A DNA stretch of 52,312 bases from Thermodesulfovibrionales bacterium (GCA_030682405.1 JAUXOF010000055.1:1-52312); one strand, 5' to 3'. Positions 1 to 8,950 are shown, counted from the first letter of the stretch. The notes: generated by a model not told the origin, from the letters alone. Made by a program: numbers and translations.

Positions 1-34
1 CAGTATTGACAAGAGTTCTCGTCATTCTCCGGCC

Positions 35-61
35 CTATGGGTCGTGACCCACGGGTCATAG
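35..61. repeat. 27-nt double-hairpin repeat, copy 1
   Basis: The element starts CTATGGGTCGTGACCC and ends GGGTCATAG. The middle GACCC can pair with the GGGTC on either side, giving two mutually exclusive hairpins. A second copy at 11566-11592 differs at three positions (G to C, C to G, G to C) that keep all pairings. It sits inside a larger palindromic intergenic repeat (about 19-100) of the gtcattctccgg / gaatcca type seen elsewhere in the window. Confidence 0.6.
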
Positions 62-132
62 ACTTGACCGGCCACTGGCTCGCAGGAGAGAATCCAGTAA
101 TTTTCTTGTTTTTTACATAGTTATGTCTCTGG

Positions 133-155
133 ATACCCCGATCAAGTCGGGGTAT
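133..155. repeat. Perfect hairpin ATACCCCGA / TCGGGGTAT, REP-like
   Basis: A 9-bp perfect stem with loop TCAAG lies in the non-coding stretch before gspD. It belongs to the class of short palindromic intergenic repeats also seen at 11281-11302 (cattccgcacttgatgcggaatcc). It may end transcription entering from the left, but there is no clear T-tract. Confidence 0.5.
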
Positions 156-224
156 GACAAATAAAGCAATATCCGGTAAATTTACAAAGCCCACTTTTAT
201 GTCGCAGACCCCAACAATGGTTTT

Positions 225-249
225 GGCTTGACGATTTGGGCGTCAAGCC
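225..249. promoter_or_regulatory. Perfect 9-bp inverted repeat upstream of the T2SS operon promoter
   Basis: GGCTTGACG and CGTCAAGCC flank a 7-nt spacer and abut the putative -35 hexamer at 250-255. The position suits an operator for the whole gspD-N operon. It could also fold as a hairpin. No regulator can be assigned from sequence. Confidence 0.45.
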
Positions 250-278
250 TTGACCTGACCGTGCGTATAATATATATT
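250..278 (+). promoter_or_regulatory. Putative sigma-70 promoter of the gspD-N operon
   Basis: TTGACC (250-255), a 17-nt spacer and TATATT (273-278) make a good promoter. The -10 box ends only 6 nt before the gspD ATG at 285, so the expected transcription start falls on or next to the start codon. An overlapping TATAAT lies at 266-271. No Shine-Dalgarno sequence precedes the ATG. Confidence 0.55.
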
Positions 279-284
279 TAGAAG

Positions 285-2390
285 ATGAAATTTTTTAACC
301 CCCTGGCGCTTGTCGTCATGTCCGTCTGCCTGCTTTTACCGTCCGGCGTATCGTCCGCCGCCCAGCAGGAGGATAGGGTCGCATTCAATTTCGTGGACAT
401 AGAGCTTTCCACGATAACGAAATTCATAAGCGGGATTACAGGGAAAAACTTCATATTCGACGAGCGCGTAAAGGGCAAGATAACCATAATAGCGCCGGGG
501 AAGCTCTCTACCAAGGACGCCTTCAGCCTTTTTACCTCCGTGCTTGAGCTTAAGGGGTTTACCGTCATCCCCTCAGGGGTGGACGCATATAAAATCGTCC
601 CTTCGGCGCAGGCAAGGCAGAGCGGGTTAGCAGTCTCCACGGAGAGGACGCCGGTCAATGAGAGCTACATGGCAAGGCTCATCCCCATAAAACACATCTC
701 CCCTGACGACGCCCTGCGGTTTCTTCAGCCTGTGGTCTCAAAGGACGGCCACATATCCGCCTTCGGCCCGGGCAACATGCTCCTTGTGATAGATTCAGGG
801 CTAAACATAGAAAAGCTGCTCTTCATCCTTGAGGCCATAGACCAGCCGTCTGTCAAAGAGGAGCCGGAGATAATATTCCTTAAGTATTCAAGCGCGGACA
901 CGGTTGCAAAGGTCATAGCCGAGGGGCTTAAGCCCCGGCCCGGGCAGCCGCCTGCGACCGCAGGGAAGGTGATGCCGGATTCAAGGCTCAATGCGCTCAT
1001 ACTTTTCGGAGACCAGCTCACGCGGGAGGCGATGAAAGGGCTTGTCTTGATACTGGATGTGCCCCCGCCTGAGGCGCAGGGAAGGATTAATGTCTATTTC
1101 TTAGAAAACGCCGATGCCTCGGAACTCGCAAATGTCATTAAGGGGATGCTCGGGGGCGGGCAGCCCGCGCCGGGAGCAGCGCCGTTTGAGGCGGCCAAGG
1201 GCATAAGCATTACAGCGGACAAGGCCACAAACTCCCTCGTCATAGTCGCCTCTCCCGGAGACTACCAGAGCATTGAGGAGGTCATCAGGCAGCTTGACAA
1301 AAGAAGGAAACAGGTGTTTGTAGAGGCGATGATAGTCGAGGTCTCCATAGATAAGGCCATAGACCTCGGCACCAAGTGGCGGGCCGCGGCCACGCGCAAA
1401 GGCGAACCCGCTTTAATAGGAGGGGTCGGGCAGGTGGACCAGACGACAATGGGACAGATACTGAGCGGGCTTCAAGGCCTTACGATGGGCGGCCTTGGAA
1501 ACTACTTCACAGTGCCCTCCTCATTCGTCTCGCTCGGCGCAACAGGCGACATGAAGGTGCCGGGTCTTGCCGCCCTATTCAGCCTTAACGAGTTCAAGGG
1601 GGTGGTCAACGTGCTCTCCAGCCCTCAAATCCTTACATCCGACAACAAGGAGGCCGAGATAATCGTCGGCGAAAACGTGCCGTTCGTCTCAAAAAGAGAA
1701 ATCACAACAGGCACCAGCCAGCTATTTAATAACATAGAAAGAAAGGACGTGGGCATAACCCTGAGAATCACCCCTCAGATTACTGAAGGCGATTACGTGA
1801 AGTTGGACATATATCAGGAGATATCGTCCGTGAAGCAGGAAGTAAACCCGAATATAATAATAAACGTAGGCCCGACAACGACAAAACGCTCCACAAAGAC
1901 CTTCGTGGCTGTTAAGGACAAGCAGACCGTAGTCATAGGAGGGCTTATGCAGGAAAGAGCCGATGAATCAGTCGCAAAGGTGCCTTTCCTTGGGGACATC
2001 CCCCTTATCGGGTGGCTCTTTAAGTCCAAAAGCGTAAAGAAAAATAAGACGAACCTCCTTTTGTTCATCACTCCGCACATAGTCAAAGAGGCCGAGGCTA
2101 TAGCACAGCTTACAAGCGAAAAGCAGTTAGCATTTGCAAAGGCCAACAACCAGTACACGGAGGGGGAGCTTCTGGTAAAATTTAAAGAGAATGTCTCCGA
2201 GGACAATGCCATGCTCCTGCTCCTTAAAAAGGGCGCATCCATCATAAAATACATGGAGGGCGTTAAGGTCTACCACATAAAACTCAAGGAAAAGCAGAAG
2301 GTAAAGGATGCGATAAAGGAGTATCAGGCCCTGCCTGAGGTGGAGTACGCAGAGCCTGATTACAAAGTAAATATTCAAGATGCAAAATGA
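285..2390 (+). CDS. gspD: Type II secretion system secretin GspD with C-terminal subtilase-propeptide-like extension
   Basis: Outer-membrane secretin forming the T2SS exit channel. A signal peptide (about residues 1-26, ending near SSAA) is followed by an N0 domain (about 33-100), N1-N3 repeats (about 115-340) and the secretin core (about 380-615). The core holds VGENVPF, VGITLRITPQI, VVIGGLMQE and the terminal FLGDIPLIGWLFK region. Residues 626-701 (DNA 2160-2387) are not standard secretin or S-domain sequence. They carry [15 protein letters not shown] and PEVEYAEPDY, which align with the propeptide of the subtilisin-like protease at 28980-31382. An in-frame TAG at 279-281 fixes the upstream limit. 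The start is ATG 285, or possibly ATG 318. It is first in the operon, and gspE overlaps its end. Confidence 0.95.
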   Translation: MKFFNPLALVVMSVCLLLPSGVSSAAQQEDRVAFNFVDIELSTITKFISGITGKNFIFDERVKGKITIIAPGKLSTKDAFSLFTSVLELKGFTVIPSGVDAYKIVPSAQARQSGLAVSTERTPVNESYMARLIPIKHISPDDALRFLQPVVSKDGHISAFGPGNMLLVIDSGLNIEKLLFILEAIDQPSVKEEPEIIFLKYSSADTVAKVIAEGLKPRPGQPPATAGKVMPDSRLNALILFGDQLTREAMKGLVLILDVPPPEAQGRINVYFLENADASELANVIKGMLGGGQPAPGAAPFEAAKGISITADKATNSLVIVASPGDYQSIEEVIRQLDKRRKQVFVEAMIVEVSIDKAIDLGTKWRAAATRKGEPALIGGVGQVDQTTMGQILSGLQGLTMGGLGNYFTVPSSFVSLGATGDMKVPGLAALFSLNEFKGVVNVLSSPQILTSDNKEAEIIVGENVPFVSKREITTGTSQLFNNIERKDVGITLRITPQITEGDYVKLDIYQEISSVKQEVNPNIIINVGPTTTKRSTKTFVAVKDKQTVVIGGLMQERADESVAKVPFLGDIPLIGWLFKSKSVKKNKTNLLLFITPHIVKEAEAIAQLTSEKQLAFAKANNQYTEGELLVKFKENVSEDNAMLLLLKKGASIIKYMEGVKVYHIKLKEKQKVKDAIKEYQALPEVEYAEPDYKVNIQDAK

Positions 2391-3897
2391 AAAAACCATC
2401 AATGCCATAAAAGACGAGGACGTTGAGCTTTCCCTCGTAAAAGAAGTCCCGCTGTCTTTTGCGAGGGGCAACACGCTCATGCCCCTCCGGAGGGAGGGCG
2501 GCCTCCTCCTTGCCGCAGTTGCCAACGGAAAGGGAGCGCTTGCCCTCAGGGAACTCGCAGGACACTTCGGCCTTAACCCCTCCCCAATCACCGCCCCGCC
2601 AGGGGCCGTCATAGACGCGATAAACAGGTTCTACGGACAGGTGGGCTCGGCAGAGGAGGTCATGGGCAACATAACCGGAGAGGACCTGTCCTCTCTTGCC
2701 ACTGAGTTTGAAAAGCCCAGAGACATACTTGAGCTTACAGAGGAGGCCCCGATAATCCGGCTCCTAAATGCGATACTTCAGCAGGCCGTAAAGGAGAGGG
2801 CAAGCGACATCCATTTAGAGCCTTATGAAAAGGAGCTTGACGTGAGGCTCAGGGTGGACGGCATGCTCCACAGGGTTCTGTCCCCGCCCAAGATTATTCA
2901 GGACGCCCTGATAAGCAGGGTCAAAATCATGGCGAACCTTGACATAGGGGAGAAGAGGCTTCCTCAGGACGGAAGGATCAGGCTCCTTATAGGCGGCAGG
3001 GACATAGACATCAGGGTCTCGGTAATCCCGACCTCTTTCGGAGAAAGGGCGGTGCTGAGGCTTCTTGACAGGAAGCAGGGGATAATCGGGCTGTGGGAAG
3101 TGGGCCTCAACAAAGAGGACATAAGGCATCTTGAGGAACTCCTTTCAAGGACAAGCGGAATACTTTTGGTTACAGGCCCCACTGGAAGCGGAAAGACCAC
3201 AACCCTTTATGGGATGCTCAACAGGATTCATACGGAAGAAAAAAACATCCTCACAGTCGAAGACCCGGTGGAGTACCAGATTAAGGGCATCGGCCAGATA
3301 CAGGTCAACCCCAAAATCGGCCTTACATTCGCCTCCGGCCTGAGGTCTATTTTAAGGCAGGACCCGGACGTGATTATGGTCGGCGAGATACGGGATTTTG
3401 AGACTGCGGAGATTGCGATTCAGGCATCCCTCACGGGCCATCTCGTCCTGAGCACCCTGCACACAAACGATGCGCCTGCTGCCGTAACAAGGCTTGTGGA
3501 CATGGGCGTTGAGCCTTTTCTTGTGGCCTCCTCAATAGCAGGAGTGCTCGCCCAGAGGCTCGTCAGGGTCATATGCCCGCACTGCAAGGAACCGCACGGG
3601 CCGACAGAGGAGGAGGCAAGATACGTCTCAGTCCCGGAGGTCTGGAGGGGAAAGGGCTGCGGGAAATGCGCAGGCTCGGGTTATCTTGGAAGGACCGGAG
3701 TGTTTGAGCTTCTTGTCGTGGACGACGAAATAAGGCACATGATTACCGAAAAGACGGACGCCCAAAGCATTAAAAGCTTTGCGGTCTCAAAGGGCCTTAA
3801 GGCGCTGAGGCTTGACGGCTTTGAGAAGGTGGCAACCGGCATCACCACTTTAGAGGAAGTCTTGAGGGTGACGCAAAAAGACGCCCAAGAAACGTAG
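2380..3897 (+). CDS. gspE: Type II secretion ATPase GspE
   Basis: Cytoplasmic hexameric ATPase that powers pseudopilus assembly. The 505-residue protein has an N-terminal MshEN-like region (about 1-90), which docks to GspL in this family. Then come the Walker A motif GPTGSGKTT (about 267-275), the Asp box, Walker B DPDVIMVGEIRD, the His box LSTLHTNDA and a zinc-binding tetracysteine motif (CPHC about 399, then CGKC). All catalytic elements are present. The start overlaps the gspD stop by 11 nt with no clear Shine-Dalgarno, so translational coupling is likely. The tetracysteine separates it from most PilT-type retraction ATPases. Confidence 0.95.
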   Translation: MQNEKTINAIKDEDVELSLVKEVPLSFARGNTLMPLRREGGLLLAAVANGKGALALRELAGHFGLNPSPITAPPGAVIDAINRFYGQVGSAEEVMGNITGEDLSSLATEFEKPRDILELTEEAPIIRLLNAILQQAVKERASDIHLEPYEKELDVRLRVDGMLHRVLSPPKIIQDALISRVKIMANLDIGEKRLPQDGRIRLLIGGRDIDIRVSVIPTSFGERAVLRLLDRKQGIIGLWEVGLNKEDIRHLEELLSRTSGILLVTGPTGSGKTTTLYGMLNRIHTEEKNILTVEDPVEYQIKGIGQIQVNPKIGLTFASGLRSILRQDPDVIMVGEIRDFETAEIAIQASLTGHLVLSTLHTNDAPAAVTRLVDMGVEPFLVASSIAGVLAQRLVRVICPHCKEPHGPTEEEARYVSVPEVWRGKGCGKCAGSGYLGRTGVFELLVVDDEIRHMITEKTDAQSIKSFAVSKGLKALRLDGFEKVATGITTLEEVLRVTQKDAQET

Positions 3898-3900
3898 GGC

Positions 3901-5073
3901 ATGCCTATTTTCCAGTACAGAGGGTATAAGCCTGACGGCTCTTCCGCATCAGGCACAGTGGAGGCCGACGGGCTTTCCGAGGCGGTCTTAAATGTCAGGG
4001 AATTGGGCGTCTACCCAAAAGAGGTCTCTGAATATATCCCTAAGGGCGCCGGGGCTTTCAAAAGGTCCGATGCCGTTCTCCTGCCATACGTAACAAGACA
4101 GCTTGCAACCCTGCTTGGAGCAGGGGTGCCCTTGATAGAGTCTTTGCGGTCTTTGGCCGAAGAAAGCAAGGGCGGGTGGAAGCATGTGCTTTTAAACGTG
4201 AGGGAGAGGGTCTCAGGGGGGGAGAGCCTCTCAAGGAGCCTTGAGGGGCAGGGGAAGGTCTTCCCCGGATTTTATGTGAACCTCGTTTCCGCAGGAGAGG
4301 AAAGCGGCGCCCTCGACAAAGTGCTTCTTAGTCTTTCGGATTTCCTTGAGCAGGAGGCCGCAATAAAGGCAAGGATACGGGCTGCCATGACATATCCTGC
4401 ATTCATGGTCTCTGTCGGGTTTGTAGTCCTTGCGTTTCTTTTTGTGTTCGTCATACCCAAAATAGTGAAAATCTTTGAGACCACAAAGAGCGCCCTTCCC
4501 CTTATCACGGTAGTCCTCATAGGGGTAAGCAACTTCTTCTTAAACTACTGGTGGCTTGTCATTATCGCGCTTCTGGGCGCTGTAACAGGGGCAAGGAGGC
4601 TGAACGAAAGGCACAGGCAGAAGGTTGACGCCTTAAAACTCAGGGCGCCGGGCAATGTCATCCAGAGCCTTTATTACACGCGGTTTGCGCGCACGCTCGG
4701 ATTTCTGCTTAAGGCCGGGCTTCCGATGCTCAAGGCCCTTGAGCTTACGGCCAAATCCATAGGAAACACGGTTCTTGAGGTTAGGGTTTCGGCTGCTGCC
4801 AAAAGGGTCGGGGAAGGCGCAAGGCTGTCCCAGTCCCTTGAAGGGTTTCCTCCTGTGCTCCTTCAGCTTATCTCAACAGGGGAAAGGAGCGGCAGGCTGG
4901 CAGAGGTCTTAGGTAGCGCAGCCAATTCCTATGAAGAGGAGTTTACGCGGAGGGTTCAGAGGGCGCTTTCCCTGCTTGAGCCGGGGATGATTCTGGTTAT
5001 GGGACTTGCCGTGGGTTTTATAGTCATGGCAGTGCTTCTGCCGCTGTTTCAGCTTAACCAACTGATAAAATGA
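3901..5073 (+). CDS. gspF: Type II secretion inner-membrane platform protein GspF
   Basis: Polytopic platform protein of the T2SS, made of two repeated T2SSF domains (about residues 55-180 and 258-380). Hydrophobic segments lie near 165-190, 200-222 and 358-382. Typical elements include RQLATLLGAGVPLIESL in the first half, its counterpart RFARTLGFLLKAGLPMLKAL in the second, and ending LLPLFQLNQLIK. Its 390 residues are normal for the family. It begins 3 nt after the gspE stop, within the same operon. Confidence 0.94.
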   Translation: MPIFQYRGYKPDGSSASGTVEADGLSEAVLNVRELGVYPKEVSEYIPKGAGAFKRSDAVLLPYVTRQLATLLGAGVPLIESLRSLAEESKGGWKHVLLNVRERVSGGESLSRSLEGQGKVFPGFYVNLVSAGEESGALDKVLLSLSDFLEQEAAIKARIRAAMTYPAFMVSVGFVVLAFLFVFVIPKIVKIFETTKSALPLITVVLIGVSNFFLNYWWLVIIALLGAVTGARRLNERHRQKVDALKLRAPGNVIQSLYYTRFARTLGFLLKAGLPMLKALELTAKSIGNTVLEVRVSAAAKRVGEGARLSQSLEGFPPVLLQLISTGERSGRLAEVLGSAANSYEEEFTRRVQRALSLLEPGMILVMGLAVGFIVMAVLLPLFQLNQLIK

Positions 5074-5106
5074 TATAATTATTAAATGCCTATGACTCGG
5101 AGGAAA

Positions 5107-5571
5107 ATGAAATTTAAAATAAAAGGCCGCGCCTCTTTCGCAGGGGGCCGTGCCCCGGGTTTTACACTGCTTGAGCTTATAATCGTGGTCTTTATCCTGA
5201 GCCTTCTTGCCGCTATTGTCGCGCCAAAGCTTATAGGCAGAACAGACGATGCCCGCATTGCAGAGGCAAAGGTTCAGATAAGGAATTTTGAGACCGCCTT
5301 AAAGCTCTTTAAGCTTGACACCGGGTTTTACCCGGACACGGGACAGGGGCTTGAGGCCCTCATAGAGAAACCCTCAACCGGCAAAATCCCCGGCAACTAC
5401 GGGGAGGGGGGGTATCTTGAGCAGAAGAAGATTCCGCTTGACCCGTGGGGGAATCCATACGTCTACGTATCGCCCGGGCTTAACGGCGATTTCGACATCA
5501 TAAGCTACGGCGCCGACGGAAATGAGGGCGGTAGCGGCAAAGACAAAGACATTGCGAATTGGGACATGTAA
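5107..5571 (+). CDS. gspG: Major pseudopilin GspG
   Basis: Major pseudopilin of the T2SS. The class III signal PGFTLLELIIVVFILSLLAAI places prepilin peptidase cleavage after the Gly, with Glu at position +5. The globular domain has the GspG hallmarks FYPDTGQGLEALIEKP, DPWGNPYVYVSPG and DIISYGADG, with acidic residues near the end fitting the calcium site. ATG 5107 is chosen because CGGAGGAAA directly precedes it. An upstream in-frame ATG at 5086 lacks a ribosome site. The last 50 nt overlap the predicted start of gspH. No prepilin peptidase (gspO) is in the window. Confidence 0.93.
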   Translation: MKFKIKGRASFAGGRAPGFTLLELIIVVFILSLLAAIVAPKLIGRTDDARIAEAKVQIRNFETALKLFKLDTGFYPDTGQGLEALIEKPSTGKIPGNYGEGGYLEQKKIPLDPWGNPYVYVSPGLNGDFDIISYGADGNEGGSGKDKDIANWDM

Positions 5572-6031
5572 CGCAGCGCCTGCAGACGGCCGTGCCCGTG
5601 GTTTTACCCTCCTTGAGCTTATAGCGGTAATATTCATAATCTCGCTTCTGGCTGCCGTGGCATTCCCCTCTTTCCGGGGGACAGGGGAAAGGAAACTCAG
5701 GTCGGATGCAAGAAATATATCTTCCATGCTGAGGTACCTCAACGACAGCGCGGTTGCGGCAAAGGAGACCTATTCCGTGAAGTTTGACATAGGCTCAGGT
5801 GCTGTGCTTTGGGAAGGCCCTGAGGGCAAAAGGACTGAAAAGTTCAAAAGCATCGCAGCCCTCTATTTGCAGTCAAAGGGCACGGTCAGGGAGGGCGAGG
5901 TTAAGGTCTTTGCCGGGCCGATGGGGTTTCAGGAACATTTAAAAGTGCATCTAAGAGACGGCGACAACGCAATGACCGTGGAGTTCAATCCCATAAGCGG
6001 AAGGACGAAGATAACCGGGGATGAGAAATAA
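5522..6031 (+). CDS. gspH: Minor pseudopilin GspH
   Basis: Minor pseudopilin with the class III signal RGFTLLELIAVIFIISLLAAVAFP at about residues 26-49 and a beta-rich C-terminal region. It overlaps gspG by 50 nt. The N-terminal leader is long, and an alternative in-frame TTG at 5552 would shorten it to 15 residues before the Gly-Phe cleavage site. Length and position between gspG and gspI support GspH. It caps or seeds the pseudopilus together with GspI, J and K. Confidence 0.85.
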   Translation: MRAVAAKTKTLRIGTCNAAPADGRARGFTLLELIAVIFIISLLAAVAFPSFRGTGERKLRSDARNISSMLRYLNDSAVAAKETYSVKFDIGSGAVLWEGPEGKRTEKFKSIAALYLQSKGTVREGEVKVFAGPMGFQEHLKVHLRDGDNAMTVEFNPISGRTKITGDEK

Positions 6032-6359
6032 CAGGGGCTTTACACTTTTGGAAATCATAATTGCGCTTGCCGTTGTGGGCAGCCTTCTTGTCACGCTTAT
6101 TTATACATTAAACCACCACCTCGGCATTGCCGAAAGGCACGAGTCGGTCACAGTAGCCTCCCTTCTGGCAAAAAACAAGATGGCTGAGATGGAGGAAAAA
6201 CCCGAGCCTTCCACAGGCACATTCCCTGAGCCTTACTCCGGATACGGCTATGCAACTCTGGTAAATGCATCCCTGTTTGCCGGCCTGTCCGAGGTCTCGG
6301 TTAAGGTTATAAGGGGCTCGGAGAGCATCAAACTCACAGAGCTTATAAGGAGCAGATGA
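6021..6359 (+). CDS. gspI: Minor pseudopilin GspI
   Basis: A 112-residue pseudopilin with a very short leader and prepilin signal RGFTLLEIIIALAVVGSLLVTLIYTLNHH. It is followed by the family-typical KNKMAEME segment near residue 55. It overlaps gspH by 11 nt and gspJ by 4 nt, indicating coupled translation. The assignment rests on size, order and the helix sequence. Confidence 0.85.
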   Translation: MRNNRGFTLLEIIIALAVVGSLLVTLIYTLNHHLGIAERHESVTVASLLAKNKMAEMEEKPEPSTGTFPEPYSGYGYATLVNASLFAGLSEVSVKVIRGSESIKLTELIRSR

Positions 6360-6961
6360 TGCTGGAGAGGCTGAAGAATAAAGGCTTTACACTCATAGAG
6401 GTGCTTATTGCCGTCACCCTGCTTTCGATAATCTTAGGCGCCCTTTACAGCACCTTCTTCCTTTCCGAAAGGGCGATGGGGGCTGTTGACGAATCCCTTC
6501 TTAAGCTCCGCGAACTGCGGACGGCCCTCGATACCATCGGCAGGGAGGTTGAGGCAGTCTCTTACAGCAGGACAGCCGATTATACTGCCTTCAGAGTGCA
6601 GGACAGGGATATATACGGGAAGCAGGCGTCGAGGTTTTCGTTTTCCTGCTTTTCCCCGCTTTCACCGGGCCTCTCTATGGTCTCCTACTACGCCGAGGAA
6701 ACAGACGGCAGGCTCGTGCTTTTTAAGAAAGTGAAGCCGGCCCGGCCCGGCCCTTTTGATGACGAGGAGGCGGAAATCATGGAGGACATCAGAGAGTTTT
6801 CGGTTGAGGTAAAAAGCGGAGACCGGTGGGTAAGGACATGGGATGCCGGGGAGACCGGAAGGGTGCCTGAGGAAATAAGGGTCAGCATTACGGTCTCGAT
6901 TAAGGGAAGGGAGCTGTCCCTCTATGAGACCCTGCGGCCCAAGATAGGAAGGCTGCTGTGA
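6356..6961 (+). CDS. gspJ: Minor pseudopilin GspJ
   Basis: A 201-residue pseudopilin with signal KGFTLIEVLIAVTLLSIILGALYSTFF at about residues 10-36. The REL-T-LDTIGREVEAV and FRVQDRDIYG... regions are typical of GspJ. The start overlaps gspI (ATGATG) and the stop overlaps the GTG of gspK. In known systems GspJ joins GspI and GspK at the pseudopilus tip. Confidence 0.85.
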   Translation: MMLERLKNKGFTLIEVLIAVTLLSIILGALYSTFFLSERAMGAVDESLLKLRELRTALDTIGREVEAVSYSRTADYTAFRVQDRDIYGKQASRFSFSCFSPLSPGLSMVSYYAEETDGRLVLFKKVKPARPGPFDDEEAEIMEDIREFSVEVKSGDRWVRTWDAGETGRVPEEIRVSITVSIKGRELSLYETLRPKIGRLL

Positions 6962-7860
6962 AGGCAGGCAGGAGGCGGCGAGGGCGCGTGATGGATGGAG
7001 GGGGCATGGCGCTTGTGCTTGTGCTCATGGTGATTGCAATAATAACCGCTCTTGTTGTGGAGTTCGCATACGGGGTTTACATAAATACAAGCTCTTTAGC
7101 CAACTGGCAGGCAGGCCAGAGGCTTTCGCTTGCCTCAAGGTCAGCCGTGAGGCTGGCGGCAAAGACCATAGCTGAGAAGGCAGAGGGCCGAAAATACACC
7201 TATCCGGGTTTTATAGAGCTGTCTTACGAAAACCCTCTTGAGGCCGGAGGGGCAGTGCTCATCAGGGCCGAGGACGAGAACTCCAAGTTCAACATAAACA
7301 CAGTCATCTACCCCAACGGCAAGCTGAACAAAGAGGCGTACGATTCCCTTATGCGACTCCTTGGAGCGCTTGAGCTTGACCCCGGCATTGCAGGCAGGGT
7401 TGCCGACTGGATAGACCCGGACTCCGAACCGCGGCTTACAGATTCAGAGGATGAGGCAAAAAACGCCCCGCTTAACAGCGTTGATGAGATATTATTAATA
7501 AGGAGCATAGACAGGGAGGCTTACGCCAAGCTTCAGCCCTATATTACGATATACGGCTCCGGAGCGATAAACATAAACGGCGCCGATGTCCTTGTGCTTA
7601 TGTCTTTGTCTGAGGGAATAGACAGGGAGATGGCTGGAAGGGTTGTGGGGTACAGGGATGTTACGCGCTTTGAGAGCCCGGGGGAGATTTCCAAGGTGGC
7701 GGGTTTTGAGGGGGATTTAGGCATATACCTCATGGGAAAAATAACAGTAAAAGGCTCTGTTTTTCGTATAATATCCACTGCGGTGTCAGGGGATATAAAA
7801 AGGACCATAGAGGCTGTTGTTGACCTCGGCGAGGTTGTAAAATACTGGAAGGAGACATGA
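6958..7860 (+). CDS. gspK: Minor pseudopilin GspK
   Basis: Large tip pseudopilin of 300 residues. The prepilin segment G-MALVLVLMVIAIITALVVEF begins near residue 16 and, as is usual in GspK, lacks the Glu at +5. Family features follow: DENSKFNIN, VADWIDPDSEPR and NAPLNSVDEILLI, then a helix-hairpin-helix-like INGADVLVLMSL segment. The start is GTG at 6958, overlapping the gspJ TGA. An internal ATG at 6991 would leave a 5-residue leader and is also plausible. Confidence 0.88.
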   Translation: MKAGRRRRGRVMDGGGMALVLVLMVIAIITALVVEFAYGVYINTSSLANWQAGQRLSLASRSAVRLAAKTIAEKAEGRKYTYPGFIELSYENPLEAGGAVLIRAEDENSKFNINTVIYPNGKLNKEAYDSLMRLLGALELDPGIAGRVADWIDPDSEPRLTDSEDEAKNAPLNSVDEILLIRSIDREAYAKLQPYITIYGSGAININGADVLVLMSLSEGIDREMAGRVVGYRDVTRFESPGEISKVAGFEGDLGIYLMGKITVKGSVFRIISTAVSGDIKRTIEAVVDLGEVVKYWKET

Positions 7861-7882
7861 GGGCTGTGATAAGGTGTATGGG

Positions 7883-8950
7883 ATGGGAAAAGTAGCGTTT
7901 ATAGATTATAAGGAAGGCGAAGGCTCGGTTTATATAATAGACAAGGGCTCAGGCGGAAGCGAAACCGTGCCCCTGTCTTTAAGCGGTGACGGCTCATTCG
8001 GCACAAACAGGACGTTTCAGAACATTGATGAGACATATCTCAGCCTGCCCATGGGCCTCCTTAATTTCCGCATCCTTGAACTTCCCTTTGACAATATGGA
8101 CAGCATCAGGGAAGTGCTCCCGTTTGAACTTGACGGCATCATCATTGGAGGCTCGGAAAGCGTTGTCATAGACGCTGTTGTCATTGGAAAGGGCAACGGG
8201 AAGTTCAGGGTCATTGCCGTATATGTCTTAAAGGATGTTTTAAGGACTGCCCTTAAAAAGTTCAAGGCCATCGGCATAGACCCACGGGCCGTGACTTCCA
8301 TAGAGCTTGCCTCTGTTGTCGGCTCGTCTTCAGCCGGAGACGGGCTTGCCGAAGCGCTCCTTGCCCCGTGCCGGATGGAGGACGGGGAGCGCATGGATGC
8401 CGCGTTAAAGGAAATTGCAGGCCCTTTTATAAACCTCAGAAGGGGAGAATTCTCCTACCGGGTAGATACCGAGAAGGCGCGAAAATCACTGATGATTGCC
8501 GCAGGGCTGGGCCTCCTGATTGTCTCGGTTTTCATATTCGGCACGGGCTTTAGGATTATTACGGCAAAAAAGGAGATAACAACCCTCAAAGACGGAATAA
8601 GGAAGACATATACAGGCGTTTTCCCCGAAGAAAAGAAGATAACCAACGAGCTTTATCAGATGAAGGCCCACATGAAGGAGTTAAAGGAAAAGGAGCAGTC
8701 ATTAACAGGGGTCAGCCCGCTTGAGCTTCTGCTTAAGCTGTCAAAGGTCGTAAAGCCGGGCCTCTCCTTTACCGAGATATCCGCTGACAAGGAGAGGATA
8801 GCGCTTAAGGGCGAATGCCCTACGCTCAGCGACGTGCAGGGGATAAAAGACGGGCTTGAGGGGTTCCTCGCCGGGGTAAGCATTTCGGACGCAAAGCCCT
8901 CAGGGGCAAAGACCGCATTTACGATTACCGCAAAGGGGAGAAAAGATTGA
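7883..8950 (+). CDS. gspL: Type II secretion inner-membrane protein GspL
   Basis: Bitopic assembly-platform protein. The cytoplasmic actin-like domain (about 1-190) binds GspE in known systems. It is followed by a single membrane helix (SLMIAAGLGLLIVSVFIFGTGF, about 202-223) and a periplasmic coiled and ferredoxin-like region. The start is taken as ATG 7883 because AAGG lies 8 nt upstream. A GTG at 7874 in the same frame is the alternative. It overlaps gspM by 4 nt. Confidence 0.85.
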   Translation: MGKVAFIDYKEGEGSVYIIDKGSGGSETVPLSLSGDGSFGTNRTFQNIDETYLSLPMGLLNFRILELPFDNMDSIREVLPFELDGIIIGGSESVVIDAVVIGKGNGKFRVIAVYVLKDVLRTALKKFKAIGIDPRAVTSIELASVVGSSSAGDGLAEALLAPCRMEDGERMDAALKEIAGPFINLRRGEFSYRVDTEKARKSLMIAAGLGLLIVSVFIFGTGFRIITAKKEITTLKDGIRKTYTGVFPEEKKITNELYQMKAHMKELKEKEQSLTGVSPLELLLKLSKVVKPGLSFTEISADKERIALKGECPTLSDVQGIKDGLEGFLAGVSISDAKPSGAKTAFTITAKGRKD

